A program made the position numbers and the translations under genes. The notes under the pieces are model-generated. The model was not told the DNA's origin, searched no databases, and saw only the letters and a list, made by a program, of their open reading frames with translations. This document shows, one piece after another, positions 46,395 through 54,592 of a DNA stretch of 64,000 nt (the first letter of the stretch is position 1; every line of letters begins with the position of its first letter). Source of the stretch: Fidelibacterota bacterium (GTDB lineage Bacteria > Fidelibacterota > Marinisomatia > SCGC-AAA003-L08 > TS1B11); the NCBI GenBank assembly GCA_004124875.1, contig SCKJ01000003.1, forward strand, positions 62,001-126,000, written 5' to 3'.

Positions 46395-46423
46395 TTGACA
46401 TTGATCGAGGGGGCGGCTAAAAT
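46395..46423 (+). promoter_or_regulatory. near-consensus sigma70 promoter for the BMC shell genes
   Basis: TTGACA (46395-46400) and TAAAAT (46418-46423) are separated by exactly 17 bases. Only one of the twelve hexamer bases departs from consensus. Transcription would start near 46430, about 75 bases before the first BMC gene. It is the strongest promoter I see in the window. Confidence 0.75.
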
Positions 46424-46503
46424 TCTCTCGTCAACTGTGCGGCGTTCACCACGCAACAGCCGGTTTTCACGCTATACCGGAATAACAACTACAGGAGACT
46501 CTA

Positions 46504-46788
46504 TTGGCTACTTCTCTAGATGCACTTGGAATGGTAGAGACACGTGGATTGATTGGCGCCATAGAGGCTGCTGACGCCATGGTCAAGGCGGCCAATGTTC
46601 GGCTGCTGGGAAAAGAGAAGATTGGCGGCGGATTTGTGACTGTCATGGTCCGTGGCGATGTTGGCGCCGTCAAGGCGGCGACCGACGCCGGCGCCGCTGC
46701 CGCTGAAAGGGTCGGCGAGCTGGTATCCGTACACGTGATCCCACGGCCCCATAGCGACGTGGAGTCGATCCTGCCTCCAGCGGGTTAG
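46504..46788 (+). CDS. bacterial microcompartment shell protein (hexameric BMC-H)
   Basis: The TTG start has ACAGGAG a few bases upstream. The 94-residue protein is one BMC domain: [40 protein letters not shown] and [20 protein letters not shown], ending [17 protein letters not shown]. This is the PduA/EutM/CsoS1 type that tiles the shell facets as hexamers with a central pore. The pore loop residues (KIGGG) fit a small-molecule pore. The neighbour is a second BMC protein; no pentamer (BMC-P), trimer or encapsulated enzyme is visible. Confidence 0.93.
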   Translation: MATSLDALGMVETRGLIGAIEAADAMVKAANVRLLGKEKIGGGFVTVMVRGDVGAVKAATDAGAAAAERVGELVSVHVIPRPHSDVESILPPAG

Positions 46789-46799
46789 CGCCTGCTCTC

Positions 46800-47261
46800 A
46801 TGGCTGACCGGAGCCAGGCCCTCGGGCTGATTGAAACGCGCGGATTGGTGGCGGCCATCGAGGCTGCCGATGCCATGCTCAAGGCGGCCAACGTGCAGCT
46901 GCTTGGCAAGGAAGTGACCAAGGGCGCGCTTGTCACCATCAAAGTTGAAGGGGAAACCGGCGCCGTAAAATCTTCGGTTGCGGCAGGCACGGCGGCTGCC
47001 GAACGCGTGGGCGAAGTTGTGTCAACGCACGTCATCCCCAGGCCACATGACGAGCTGGGCATCATTCTGGCCGACAACGACGATCCAGCGGTCACTTCAG
47101 GACGGGGCGGAGCTCCGCCTCCAGTGGAGGTTCTTGAGAGCATGCCGGTGCGCGAGCTGCGTGATCTGGCGCGGCAGACGCCTCAATTTGGCCTCCAGGG
47201 CCGTGACATTTCCCACGCCAACAGGGAACAGTTGCTGAAACAGTTCCGGCTAATCGCTTAG
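46800..47261 (+). CDS. BMC shell protein with C-terminal helical extension
   Basis: Residues 1-90 are a BMC domain ([40 protein letters not shown]), close to the previous gene. After a proline/glycine linker (SGRGGAPPPVE), residues 105-153 form a small helical domain: LESMPVRELRDLARQT and GRDISHANREQLLKQFRL. This resembles Rho-N/SAP-type helix-extended-loop-helix modules that bind nucleic acid or proteins. Such tails are found in some shell proteins and could recruit cargo or DNA, but that is inference. It is cotranscribed with the first BMC gene, 11 bases after its stop. Confidence 0.88.
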   Translation: MADRSQALGLIETRGLVAAIEAADAMLKAANVQLLGKEVTKGALVTIKVEGETGAVKSSVAAGTAAAERVGEVVSTHVIPRPHDELGIILADNDDPAVTSGRGGAPPPVEVLESMPVRELRDLARQTPQFGLQGRDISHANREQLLKQFRLIA

Positions 47262-47265
47262 CTCC

Positions 47266-47294
47266 TTGCCCTTCCTTTCTGCTTAGCTTATATT
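47266..47294 (+). promoter_or_regulatory. likely sigma70 promoter for the 1061-residue surface protein
   Basis: TTGCCC (47266-47271) and TATATT (47289-47294) have 17-base spacing, about 70 bases before the gene's ATG. Confidence 0.45.
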
Positions 47295-47365
47295 GCTGTC
47301 GGTCCGCTGACAATCAGACCATTTGACATGAACTTTCTTCAACTGTGAGCATAAGCCCTGTAGAG

Positions 47366-50300
47366 ATGAATATGCGTTCCATTATACTCTCCCCCCTCTA
47401 CCTTGTTTTTCTGGCCAGCACGACTCTGTCCGGGCAATTCGGCCAGAATATCGTCCAGTACGACCACTATGAGTGGCAGTTCATCCAAACGCCACAGTTT
47501 GACATCTACTTCTATGGCGACGATATGACGATCGCCAAATTTGCTTCGGCGGCGGCCACGGAGAGCTACGAGCAGATTTCTGATCGCTTGAACTGGCAGC
47601 TGCAAAAGCGCGTCTCCATCATGGTCTATCAGTCGCACGCGGATTTCCAGCAGACCAACGTGACATACAGTTACATGTCCGAGGGCATAGGTGGGGTAAC
47701 AGAGCTGTTCAAGAATCGCGTCGTGGTGCCGTTCGAAGGGAGCTACGCCGACTTCCGCCATGTCATTCACCACGAGCTGGTGCATGCCATGGTCAACGAT
47801 TTTATTTACGGGGGCAATGCGCAGTCGATTATCAGCGGCCGGATTCGATACTCCATCCCTTTATGGATGAATGAAGGGCTGGCGGAGTATCTTTCCAACG
47901 GTTGGGAATCCAACTCGGATATGTACATGCGCGATCTGGCCCTCAATGGTGATATTCCGCCTGTGAGCCAGCTGGGGGGACTGTATGCCTACCGGGGCGG
48001 TCAATCGGTGTGGCGTTTTATCACCAGTAAATATGGCGAAGAATCCATTGCGGAAATATTTACGCAGATCAAAAACCGTTCGAACATCGATCGAGGCCTG
48101 AAAGCGGCGCTGGGCACCGACCTCAAACGGCTCGGCGAACAGTGGAGCGAAAATATCAAGAAAGATTACTGGCCCGATGTGGCTGGCCGTGAGCGGCTCG
48201 AAGATGTCGCATTCAGGGTCACCGATCATGAAAAAATCGAAAACACTTATAACATTGCGCCCTCCATCTCTCCCGATGGCAGTAAACTGGCCCTGCTCGC
48301 CAACCGGCACGGCAACATGGAAATCATCCTGATCTCCGCCACTGACGGGAAATTTATCAAGCGCCTCATCAGGGGGGGCACCACCTCGGGATTCGAAGAG
48401 CTGCACCTGCTCAAGCCTGGCATTACCTGGTCTCCGGATGGCTCCAAGGTGGCCTTTGCCGCCAAAGCCGCCAGCAAGGAGATGGTCTATGTGGTGGACA
48501 TCAAGACCAACAAAACGAAAAAGTACCCTTCTACCCTCGAGGGCGTCTTTAATGCCGCCTGGAGCCCCGACGGCTCCACCATTGCCCTGGCGGCCAACAA
48601 CGGCACGAAAAGCGACATCTACCTGCTGGACCTCGAGTTTGGCGATTTTACCAACCTGACCGATGACATTTTCGCCGAGTATAATCCGGTCTGGTCAGCC
48701 GATGGCAACAGTATCGCCTTTGGCTCCGACCGGGGCAGTGCGCCGCCCTATCGCTACGATGCTGATGGTATGGAGTATCCTATAGAGATGCGCTTCGATC
48801 CAATGCTGGGATCGCCCCTTACGGCCACGCCACCCTCATTCGAGATGGATAATTTCGACTTCAGCGGATCGGATATCTTCACCATGAACCGCGACGGCAG
48901 TCAGCTACAGCGCCGGACCTTTGATGATGCGCAGGAGAACTTCCCCGCGTTTGCGCATTCCGCCCCCTACCTCTACTATACCAGTGACAGGACGGGCATC
49001 AATAACGTTTACATGCTGGATCTGGAGACCGGGGAAGAGCGGACGGTGACCAATGTCCTGACAGGGGTCAGCGATTTGAATATGGCGGTCGATGACAGCC
49101 GGCTCTATTTCTCAGGATTTCAGAATTCGGGGTTTGACATCTACCGTTTCAACAATCCTCTGGACCTCTGGAACCAGGACCTTCAAGTTGAGCCTTCCAA
49201 ATATATCCTGACGGAGTCAGGCAACCGTATAGCAGAGCGGGTGAATGAAAACCGGAATAGATTTGGTCATGTGGGATCGAACAATTACAGGAATTATGTG
49301 TTTGGAATCGACGATCCCTCAGATTTTGGGACCCGCGTTGCAACATCCTCATTGAGTGACATGCTGGAGGAGGAGGATCTTAAGGATCAGGATGGAGAGT
49401 ACAAAGTACAAAAGTACCGGACGCGCTTTACCCTCGATCTGGTGCAGAGCTATGCCAGTTACAATACGGTCTACAGTTTCCAGGGGATGACCCAGTTCGT
49501 ATTCAGTGACATGCTGGGCAACCATCGCATTTCCATGGCGACGGAAATGCAAATATCGCTGGAAAATTCGGACTATTTCTTTACTTATCATTTCCTGCCC
49601 TACAGGACCAACTATTATTTCACACTGTTCCACACGGCCCTCCTCTTGCAGGACATTACCGGGCGCGTGGACCGCCTCCGGCATTACGGCATGGATTTCA
49701 CGACCTCTTTCCCCATTGACCGCTTCAAACGCATTGAGGCCGGCCTGGTGGCCACCTCGGCAATCTATTCGCAGTTTGCCCGCAATAGCAATAATCAGTT
49801 GCAAGAGCTCAAGGACGTGAGGCAGACGTTAACCACCGCCATTCCGCGTCTGGGTTTCGTCCTGGATAACGCCGAGTGGAGCTATCTCTATCCATTGGGC
49901 GGCTGGCGATCCAGCATCAATCTGCAGGCCAGTCCTAAATTCAACAATAAATCACTCTCATTTACGACGCTTTCGTTTGATATTCGCCGCTACGGACGGC
50001 TGTGGGGCGGCACCAGCTTTGCCGCGCGCGTCAGTGGTGGGGTCAGCACCGGAGCCGACGCACAGCGGTTCCTCGTGGGAGGGCTCCCCTGGCTGATGAG
50101 CTCAGATACGGATGGCCGCTACAAAAGCACGCCCTTCACAAATTCTGAAGAGGTCCTGAAAACTTTGTATTTTTCCCAGTACCTGACGCCGTTGCGGGGG
50201 ACCCAACTGTTGGAAATGGTGGCCGAAAAAGCCGTGCTGCTGAACCTGGAATACCGGTTTCCCTTCCTGCTCTACTATTTTCCGGCGCTGGGCATGCTGG

Positions 50301-50530
50301 GACAAATTGGCGGCGTGGCCTTCATCGATGCCGCTCAGGTGTGGGACCCCGTGCCCATTGGCGATCAGCCTGAGGACGATCTGCCCAAAACCCAAACGGC
50401 GCTGACCTACGGCTGGGGACCCCGGTTTCTCCTCTTTGGCCTGCCGATAAAGATTGATTACGCTTGGGAATACAGGGCGACGGGGCCCCATCCCAAAAAT
50501 TGGTATTTTACCATCGGTCTCGATTTCTAG
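47366..50530 (+). CDS. secreted metalloprotease-like, beta-propeller and outer-membrane barrel protein
   Basis: ATG 47366 is preferred because it gives a compact signal peptide (MRSIILSPLYLVFLASTTLS); a GTG at 47345 is possible. Three parts are seen: a gluzincin-like domain (HHELVHAMVNDF with HExxH, and WMNEGLAEYLSNGW supplying the third ligand), a TolB/PD40-type propeller with repeated SPDGSK blades (about residues 290-600), and a C-terminal region of about 400 residues with alternating strands and an aromatic last residue (YFTIGLDF), like surface-antigen/Omp85 barrels. So a peptidase with a propeller may be displayed from an outer-membrane barrel. Such fusions are known mainly in FCB bacteria; their function is unknown. 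Confidence 0.78.
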   Translation: MNMRSIILSPLYLVFLASTTLSGQFGQNIVQYDHYEWQFIQTPQFDIYFYGDDMTIAKFASAAATESYEQISDRLNWQLQKRVSIMVYQSHADFQQTNVTYSYMSEGIGGVTELFKNRVVVPFEGSYADFRHVIHHELVHAMVNDFIYGGNAQSIISGRIRYSIPLWMNEGLAEYLSNGWESNSDMYMRDLALNGDIPPVSQLGGLYAYRGGQSVWRFITSKYGEESIAEIFTQIKNRSNIDRGLKAALGTDLKRLGEQWSENIKKDYWPDVAGRERLEDVAFRVTDHEKIENTYNIAPSISPDGSKLALLANRHGNMEIILISATDGKFIKRLIRGGTTSGFEELHLLKPGITWSPDGSKVAFAAKAASKEMVYVVDIKTNKTKKYPSTLEGVFNAAWSPDGSTIALAANNGTKSDIYLLDLEFGDFTNLTDDIFAEYNPVWSADGNSIAFGSDRGSAPPYRYDADGMEYPIEMRFDPMLGSPLTATPPSFEMDNFDFSGSDIFTMNRDGSQLQRRTFDDAQENFPAFAHSAPYLYYTSDRTGINNVYMLDLETGEERTVTNVLTGVSDLNMAVDDSRLYFSGFQNSGFDIYRFNNPLDLWNQDLQVEPSKYILTESGNRIAERVNENRNRFGHVGSNNYRNYVFGIDDPSDFGTRVATSSLSDMLEEEDLKDQDGEYKVQKYRTRFTLDLVQSYASYNTVYSFQGMTQFVFSDMLGNHRISMATEMQISLENSDYFFTYHFLPYRTNYYFTLFHTALLLQDITGRVDRLRHYGMDFTTSFPIDRFKRIEAGLVATSAIYSQFARNSNNQLQELKDVRQTLTTAIPRLGFVLDNAEWSYLYPLGGWRSSINLQASPKFNNKSLSFTTLSFDIRRYGRLWGGTSFAARVSGGVSTGADAQRFLVGGLPWLMSSDTDGRYKSTPFTNSEEVLKTLYFSQYLTPLRGTQLLEMVAEKAVLLNLEYRFPFLLYYFPALGMLGQIGGVAFIDAAQVWDPVPIGDQPEDDLPKTQTALTYGWGPRFLLFGLPIKIDYAWEYRATGPHPKNWYFTIGLDF

Positions 50531-50602
50531 CCGCTTTCCCTTGACCGGCCTGCCATGCCGACCCCACTTTCGGGCTTGAAATGATGCCGCCCGAAAGCCC
50601 CC

Positions 50603-51745
50603 GTGGCTGACAAAATTCCTTTCCAGATCAACGCCGCAGATGATGACTCGCTGGCCAGGCAGGCCGTCATCTCCACCGGCCGCGGCGAGATACAGACGCC
50701 CTTTTTCATGCCCGTCGGGACGTATGGCGCGGTCAAGTCGCAAGCCCCCGAAGAATTGCAGGAGCAGGGAGCACAGGTGGTGCTCAGCAATGCGTACCAT
50801 CTTTACCTCAGGCCGGGTCTTGACCTGCTTGAGCGGACGGGTGGTCTGCACCCGTTCATGGGCTGGGATGGCCCAATGCTCACAGATTCTGGTGGCTATC
50901 AGGTGTTCAGCCTCGCCGCTCTGCGCGACGTGGACGATGGCGGAGTCACTTTCAAAAGCCACCTCGACGGCTCCGTGCACAGGTTCACGCCCGAAAAAGT
51001 GATCGATATCCAGCGGGTCATCGGGTCGGACTTCATGATGCCCCTGGATGAATGTCCCCCCGGCGATGCCCCCAAGAAAATCTGGGCCACTGCGGTTGCC
51101 AGAACGACCCAATGGATGTCACAGGCTCTGACGAGATTTGACGAAACCGGGCCTGCTTACGGCAAACCGCAGTACCTGTTGTGCATCATTCAGGGAGGCA
51201 CCGATCCCGGCCTGCGCAGGCAATCCGCTGAGAGTTTGCTACAGCTGCAGCCATCGGGCGTTGCCATTGGGGGACTGGCTGTCGGGGAGTCCAAGGAGGA
51301 GCTGCAGGCCACCCTGGAAGACCTGGCGCCACAGCTGCCGGCCGATATGCCCCGTTACCTGATGGGCGTCGGTACCCCTGCCGATCTGGTGCGGGCGGTT
51401 GGTCTGGGCATGGATATGTTCGATTGCGTTCTGCCCACGCGCAATGCCCGCAATGGGCAGCTCTTTACTTCTGCTGGCAAATTGAACCTGCGCAACGCCA
51501 AATTTCGCGATGATCTGGGACCCGTGCAGGACGACTGCGGATGTCCGCTGTGCCGGCGCTACACCAGGGCCTATCTCCGGCACCTGTTTGTCACCGGCGA
51601 AGTGCTGGGGTTACGGCTGGCCACCGCGCATAATCTGTGGTTTTACCACCATATGATGGCCGACATGCGCAGCGCCATTTCGAGTGGCGCGTACAGCCAT
51701 TGGTCGCGGGAATTTCTGGGCCGGTATGAGGAGGGATTGGAATGA
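50603..51745 (+). CDS. tgt: tRNA-guanine transglycosylase
   Basis: The 380-residue protein has the Tgt catalytic motifs MLTDSGGYQVFSLAALR and MDMFDCVLPTRNARNGQLFT, giving the two aspartates, and the zinc site CGCPLCRRYTRAYLRHLF. It exchanges guanine-34 for preQ1 in tRNAs with GUN anticodons. GTG start at 50603. The Nudix gene starts inside its last codon (ATGA). Confidence 0.95.
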   Translation: MADKIPFQINAADDDSLARQAVISTGRGEIQTPFFMPVGTYGAVKSQAPEELQEQGAQVVLSNAYHLYLRPGLDLLERTGGLHPFMGWDGPMLTDSGGYQVFSLAALRDVDDGGVTFKSHLDGSVHRFTPEKVIDIQRVIGSDFMMPLDECPPGDAPKKIWATAVARTTQWMSQALTRFDETGPAYGKPQYLLCIIQGGTDPGLRRQSAESLLQLQPSGVAIGGLAVGESKEELQATLEDLAPQLPADMPRYLMGVGTPADLVRAVGLGMDMFDCVLPTRNARNGQLFTSAGKLNLRNAKFRDDLGPVQDDCGCPLCRRYTRAYLRHLFVTGEVLGLRLATAHNLWFYHHMMADMRSAISSGAYSHWSREFLGRYEEGLE

Positions 51746-52221
51746 CTGAGGTGGTTGTGCGCGTGATTGATCTGCACATTGTCCGCTGGGTGAAAAAGCA
51801 GCCGCACTATCTCTTGCTCCACCGCGCCAAAGGTGAGATGTATGCGGGGGTATGGCAGGGCGTCACCGGTAAACTGGAGGTCGGGGAGCAGGCGTGGGAA
51901 TCGGCCCTGCGGGAACTGCGCGAGGAGACCGGCCTGTCGGCTCTGCATCTCTGGACAGTGGACCAGGTGAACTTTTTTTACGAGGCATCCCATGACAGGA
52001 TGAACGCGATACCGGTATTTGGCGCGGAGGTGACCGACGAGGAAGTTGCGCTCTCCAAGGAGCACGATTATTATCAATGGTCGGCTATCGAAGAGGCCGT
52101 CAAGCTGATACTGTGGGGACAACAGCGCAACGGATTGCGGGCTTTCCACGATATGCTGACGCAGACGAGAGAAAAATTGCGCTGGATGGAAGTGCCGCTG
52201 GAGTCTCAGACAGGCGGTTAG
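51742..52221 (+). CDS. Nudix hydrolase
   Basis: The 159-residue protein has a complete Nudix box, GKLEVGEQAWESALRELREE followed by TGL. It hydrolyses a nucleoside diphosphate linked to another group; a dihydroneopterin-triphosphate or nucleotide-cleaning role is common in this size class. Coupled to tgt by an ATGA overlap. Its stop lies two bases from the stop of the convergent gene. Confidence 0.88.
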   Translation: MTEVVVRVIDLHIVRWVKKQPHYLLLHRAKGEMYAGVWQGVTGKLEVGEQAWESALRELREETGLSALHLWTVDQVNFFYEASHDRMNAIPVFGAEVTDEEVALSKEHDYYQWSAIEEAVKLILWGQQRNGLRAFHDMLTQTREKLRWMEVPLESQTGG

Positions 52222-52222
52222 G

Positions 52223-53584
52223 CTACGGCAGAGATATGGTCAGCTGCTGCCCTTCAACGTTCCACTGAGCGCCCACAGCCCACAGCGAAAAGCCCTCAGC
52301 CTCAACTTTCAAGGTATCGCCCAGCATGGCAGTGACCGGCTTCTGCCCGATGCCGCTGATACGCAGCTCCTTGATGCCGTCAAGCAGCGGATGCTCTCCG
52401 GCCGGTAGGCTCAGGCAGTCGCGGCCCAGCACTTCCAGAGACGCCCCCTTATGGCCCAGCTGCAGCCAGCGGTTATGCAGCAGCTGGCCCCCTGGCAGCC
52501 GGTCGATATTAAGTGGGTCAAAGCCCTGGGCCCAAAGCCGGTTGGAAAGGGGCGTCGTGATGTTGATGGTCCAACCCTTGCGCTGAGCCATTTCGCTGAT
52601 GAGGGCGTTGCGCCGACGATCCATCCCGGCCACATCGGCAATCGCCCGGGATACGATTTGCTGCTTGAGGGCGACGTCCAGCTCGCAGGCGCCGGTCGCT
52701 CCCCCGGCTGCTGCGGATAACAGTTCGTCCAGAGTCAGGCCGGGATTGGCGCTCAGCCGGTCTTTCCAGTCCGGGTCGAGGCGGTCGAGGAGCTGCGCCG
52801 TTGATCGCCCCGTGCCGTAACCTCTGCGGCGGCCCTCCTCCGGGGGATAGCCCCCCTCAGGAAGCCCCGGATCACTTTCGGGCCAAGCCGCGCGCTGCAG
52901 GTAGTCGGCCAGCCCTTCCTTGAGCTCTATTTGCCGCTCATACGTTGCGACCTCGTCCGAGACCAGGCGGTAGCGTTCTGCGCGCCACTCGATCGACAGG
53001 GCCGCCCAACAGCGGGTCTGCGCCTCATTCCCGCTGCCCAGCGCCTGCCGCAGGGCGAGCGTTTCAAGCCGCCGCAGTCCGATAATTTTGAGATCATCAT
53101 CAGGCAGGGTAAAGGCCGTGGCCTCATTGGGGCTCCATTGCGGGAACGCGGCGCTTTGGTACACGTGGAACAGCTCGTGAATGATCACGGACGCTGCCTC
53201 TTCCACCGGCACCCGCCGGCCCGCCGGGACCGAATAGGTTGCCGTCAACACCCCCGCGAGGTCGACGCTGGCGTTGGCCCGGATAGTTGCATGCTGTCCG
53301 CTGAAGTACCAGACGCCGGGGGGATTGGGCAGCTCGGTAAATTCTCCTGGAGGTGCTGGATGCCGAAACAGATAGCTTGCCTCGCCATCATAAATGACCA
53401 CGGGATATTGCGCCGGCTCAAAGCCCGGCCACAGGCTACCCGCCGACATCTGATCAACTTCGGCCATCACATCCCAGGGATGCCAGGTCTGGCGCGTGCA
53501 GGCTGTGATGACCAGGGCCACAACTATTGCCACGGCCTTCAGATTTGAGGAGCCTGATATTTTCGCGCTGAAAAGATGCCTCAC
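52223..53584 (-). CDS. lipoprotein with HExxH metallopeptidase motif
   Basis: I use GTG 53584, which overlaps the upstream stop (GTGA). The protein has a lipoprotein signal (AVAIVVALVITAC). A zinc-protease motif lies in SVIIHELFHVYQSAAF, with a plausible third ligand about 95 residues later in ELKEGLADYLQ, as in gluzincins. The C-terminal third is beta-rich with no recognised domain. It is probably an envelope peptidase; a substrate is not known. The gene follows the MauE/thioredoxin-like gene in a coupled pair. Confidence 0.65.
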   Translation of the reverse strand: MRHLFSAKISGSSNLKAVAIVVALVITACTRQTWHPWDVMAEVDQMSAGSLWPGFEPAQYPVVIYDGEASYLFRHPAPPGEFTELPNPPGVWYFSGQHATIRANASVDLAGVLTATYSVPAGRRVPVEEAASVIIHELFHVYQSAAFPQWSPNEATAFTLPDDDLKIIGLRRLETLALRQALGSGNEAQTRCWAALSIEWRAERYRLVSDEVATYERQIELKEGLADYLQRAAWPESDPGLPEGGYPPEEGRRRGYGTGRSTAQLLDRLDPDWKDRLSANPGLTLDELLSAAAGGATGACELDVALKQQIVSRAIADVAGMDRRRNALISEMAQRKGWTINITTPLSNRLWAQGFDPLNIDRLPGGQLLHNRWLQLGHKGASLEVLGRDCLSLPAGEHPLLDGIKELRISGIGQKPVTAMLGDTLKVEAEGFSLWAVGAQWNVEGQQLTISLP

Positions 53585-54528
53585 GACTCCCACGCCCCGA
53601 ACGTTACTTCACGGAATGTTTTCAGGCCAGGAATATCGGCCTCCTCCTTGCCCAGGATGAGCCCATCCTCCAGCATGTACAGGGCTGGCCAGTAGTTGAA
53701 GGCATCACCGAATTTTGCCGGATCGTAGCGATAGATGGGGAACTCCACCTCAAATGTTTTGCGAAACCACTCGATCTCGTAAGGATCGCCATTGGTGACG
53801 CCCATCAGCGGCGGATCGCCACCCGCGGCGAGCTGCTTGATGTTGGCCACCGCGTTCCAGCAATGTTCGCAGTTCACGGCAAACACAAACACCAGCTGCT
53901 GACCTTCCATATCGGGACTTTCATCGACAAACCACTCGTCCGGAAAAAACTCCCCAACCTGGGCCAGCGAGTTATCCTGCTTGGGTGATTCAATGGTGTA
54001 GCCGGTGCCGACGGCGGATACCAGGAGCAGGCTCCCCAGCGCGGCGATCCGCCAGTTAAGCCAATCGGCGGACTCGTGGCGATGGTTCACCCAGATGGCA
54101 GCGGTCAGCAATGCCAGCCCCAGATTGCGCAGCAGGGCCAGCTCGGGACTCATTTCGAGGTAGCTCCCGAAACAGCCGCAGCTGCCCAGTTCACCACCGA
54201 TGATGCCCACTACCAATAGCGCAGAAAGGCCCGCCAGCATGGCTAGTGTAGCTGCGGCCGTCGCGCCGAGTGAAACGCCCAGCAGCAGCATGGTCCCCAG
54301 CAACAGCTCCACAGGCGGCACCAGGGCTCCCAGCGGTACGATCCAGCCGGGAATCTGGTAGCCGGGGAGGGCGGCCATGAAGCTCTGCGCGTCCAGAACC
54401 TTGGCCAGGCCGGAAAATATAAACATTGCCCCCACGACCACGCGTCCCGCGATGGCCAGCCATGCCACCCACGGGGGCAGCGGTTCCAGGGCATCCAGTT
54501 TTCGAGATAAATTTGCAGTAGCCGACAT
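53581..54528 (-). CDS. MauE/DoxX-like membrane protein fused to a thioredoxin-like domain
   Basis: The first half has four or five membrane helices with the MauE/DoxX features (GRVVVGAMFIFSGLAKVLDA and GELGSCGCFGSYLEMSPELA). The second half, after SPKQDNSLAQVGEFFPDEW, is a periplasmic thioredoxin-like domain with FAVNCEHCWNAV, a CxxC active site (CEHC). MauE-like proteins work in disulfide or redox handling during maturation of periplasmic enzymes. The CGCF cysteines in the membrane part could pass electrons to CEHC. GGGGAG precedes the ATG on the minus strand. Confidence 0.78.
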   Translation of the reverse strand: MSATANLSRKLDALEPLPPWVAWLAIAGRVVVGAMFIFSGLAKVLDAQSFMAALPGYQIPGWIVPLGALVPPVELLLGTMLLLGVSLGATAAATLAMLAGLSALLVVGIIGGELGSCGCFGSYLEMSPELALLRNLGLALLTAAIWVNHRHESADWLNWRIAALGSLLLVSAVGTGYTIESPKQDNSLAQVGEFFPDEWFVDESPDMEGQQLVFVFAVNCEHCWNAVANIKQLAAGGDPPLMGVTNGDPYEIEWFRKTFEVEFPIYRYDPAKFGDAFNYWPALYMLEDGLILGKEEADIPGLKTFREVTFGAWES

Positions 54529-54592
54529 TGTGACAACTCCCCTTGGCCCTTCAGGCCGGTGTTTAAGCCTCGCGGCCCGGTTCTGCCGTAGT

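Noticed and set aside
50102-51112. 336-codon minus-strand frame across the surface-protein end and tgt
   Set aside because: It crosses two unrelated plus-strand genes, so it cannot be a conserved protein.
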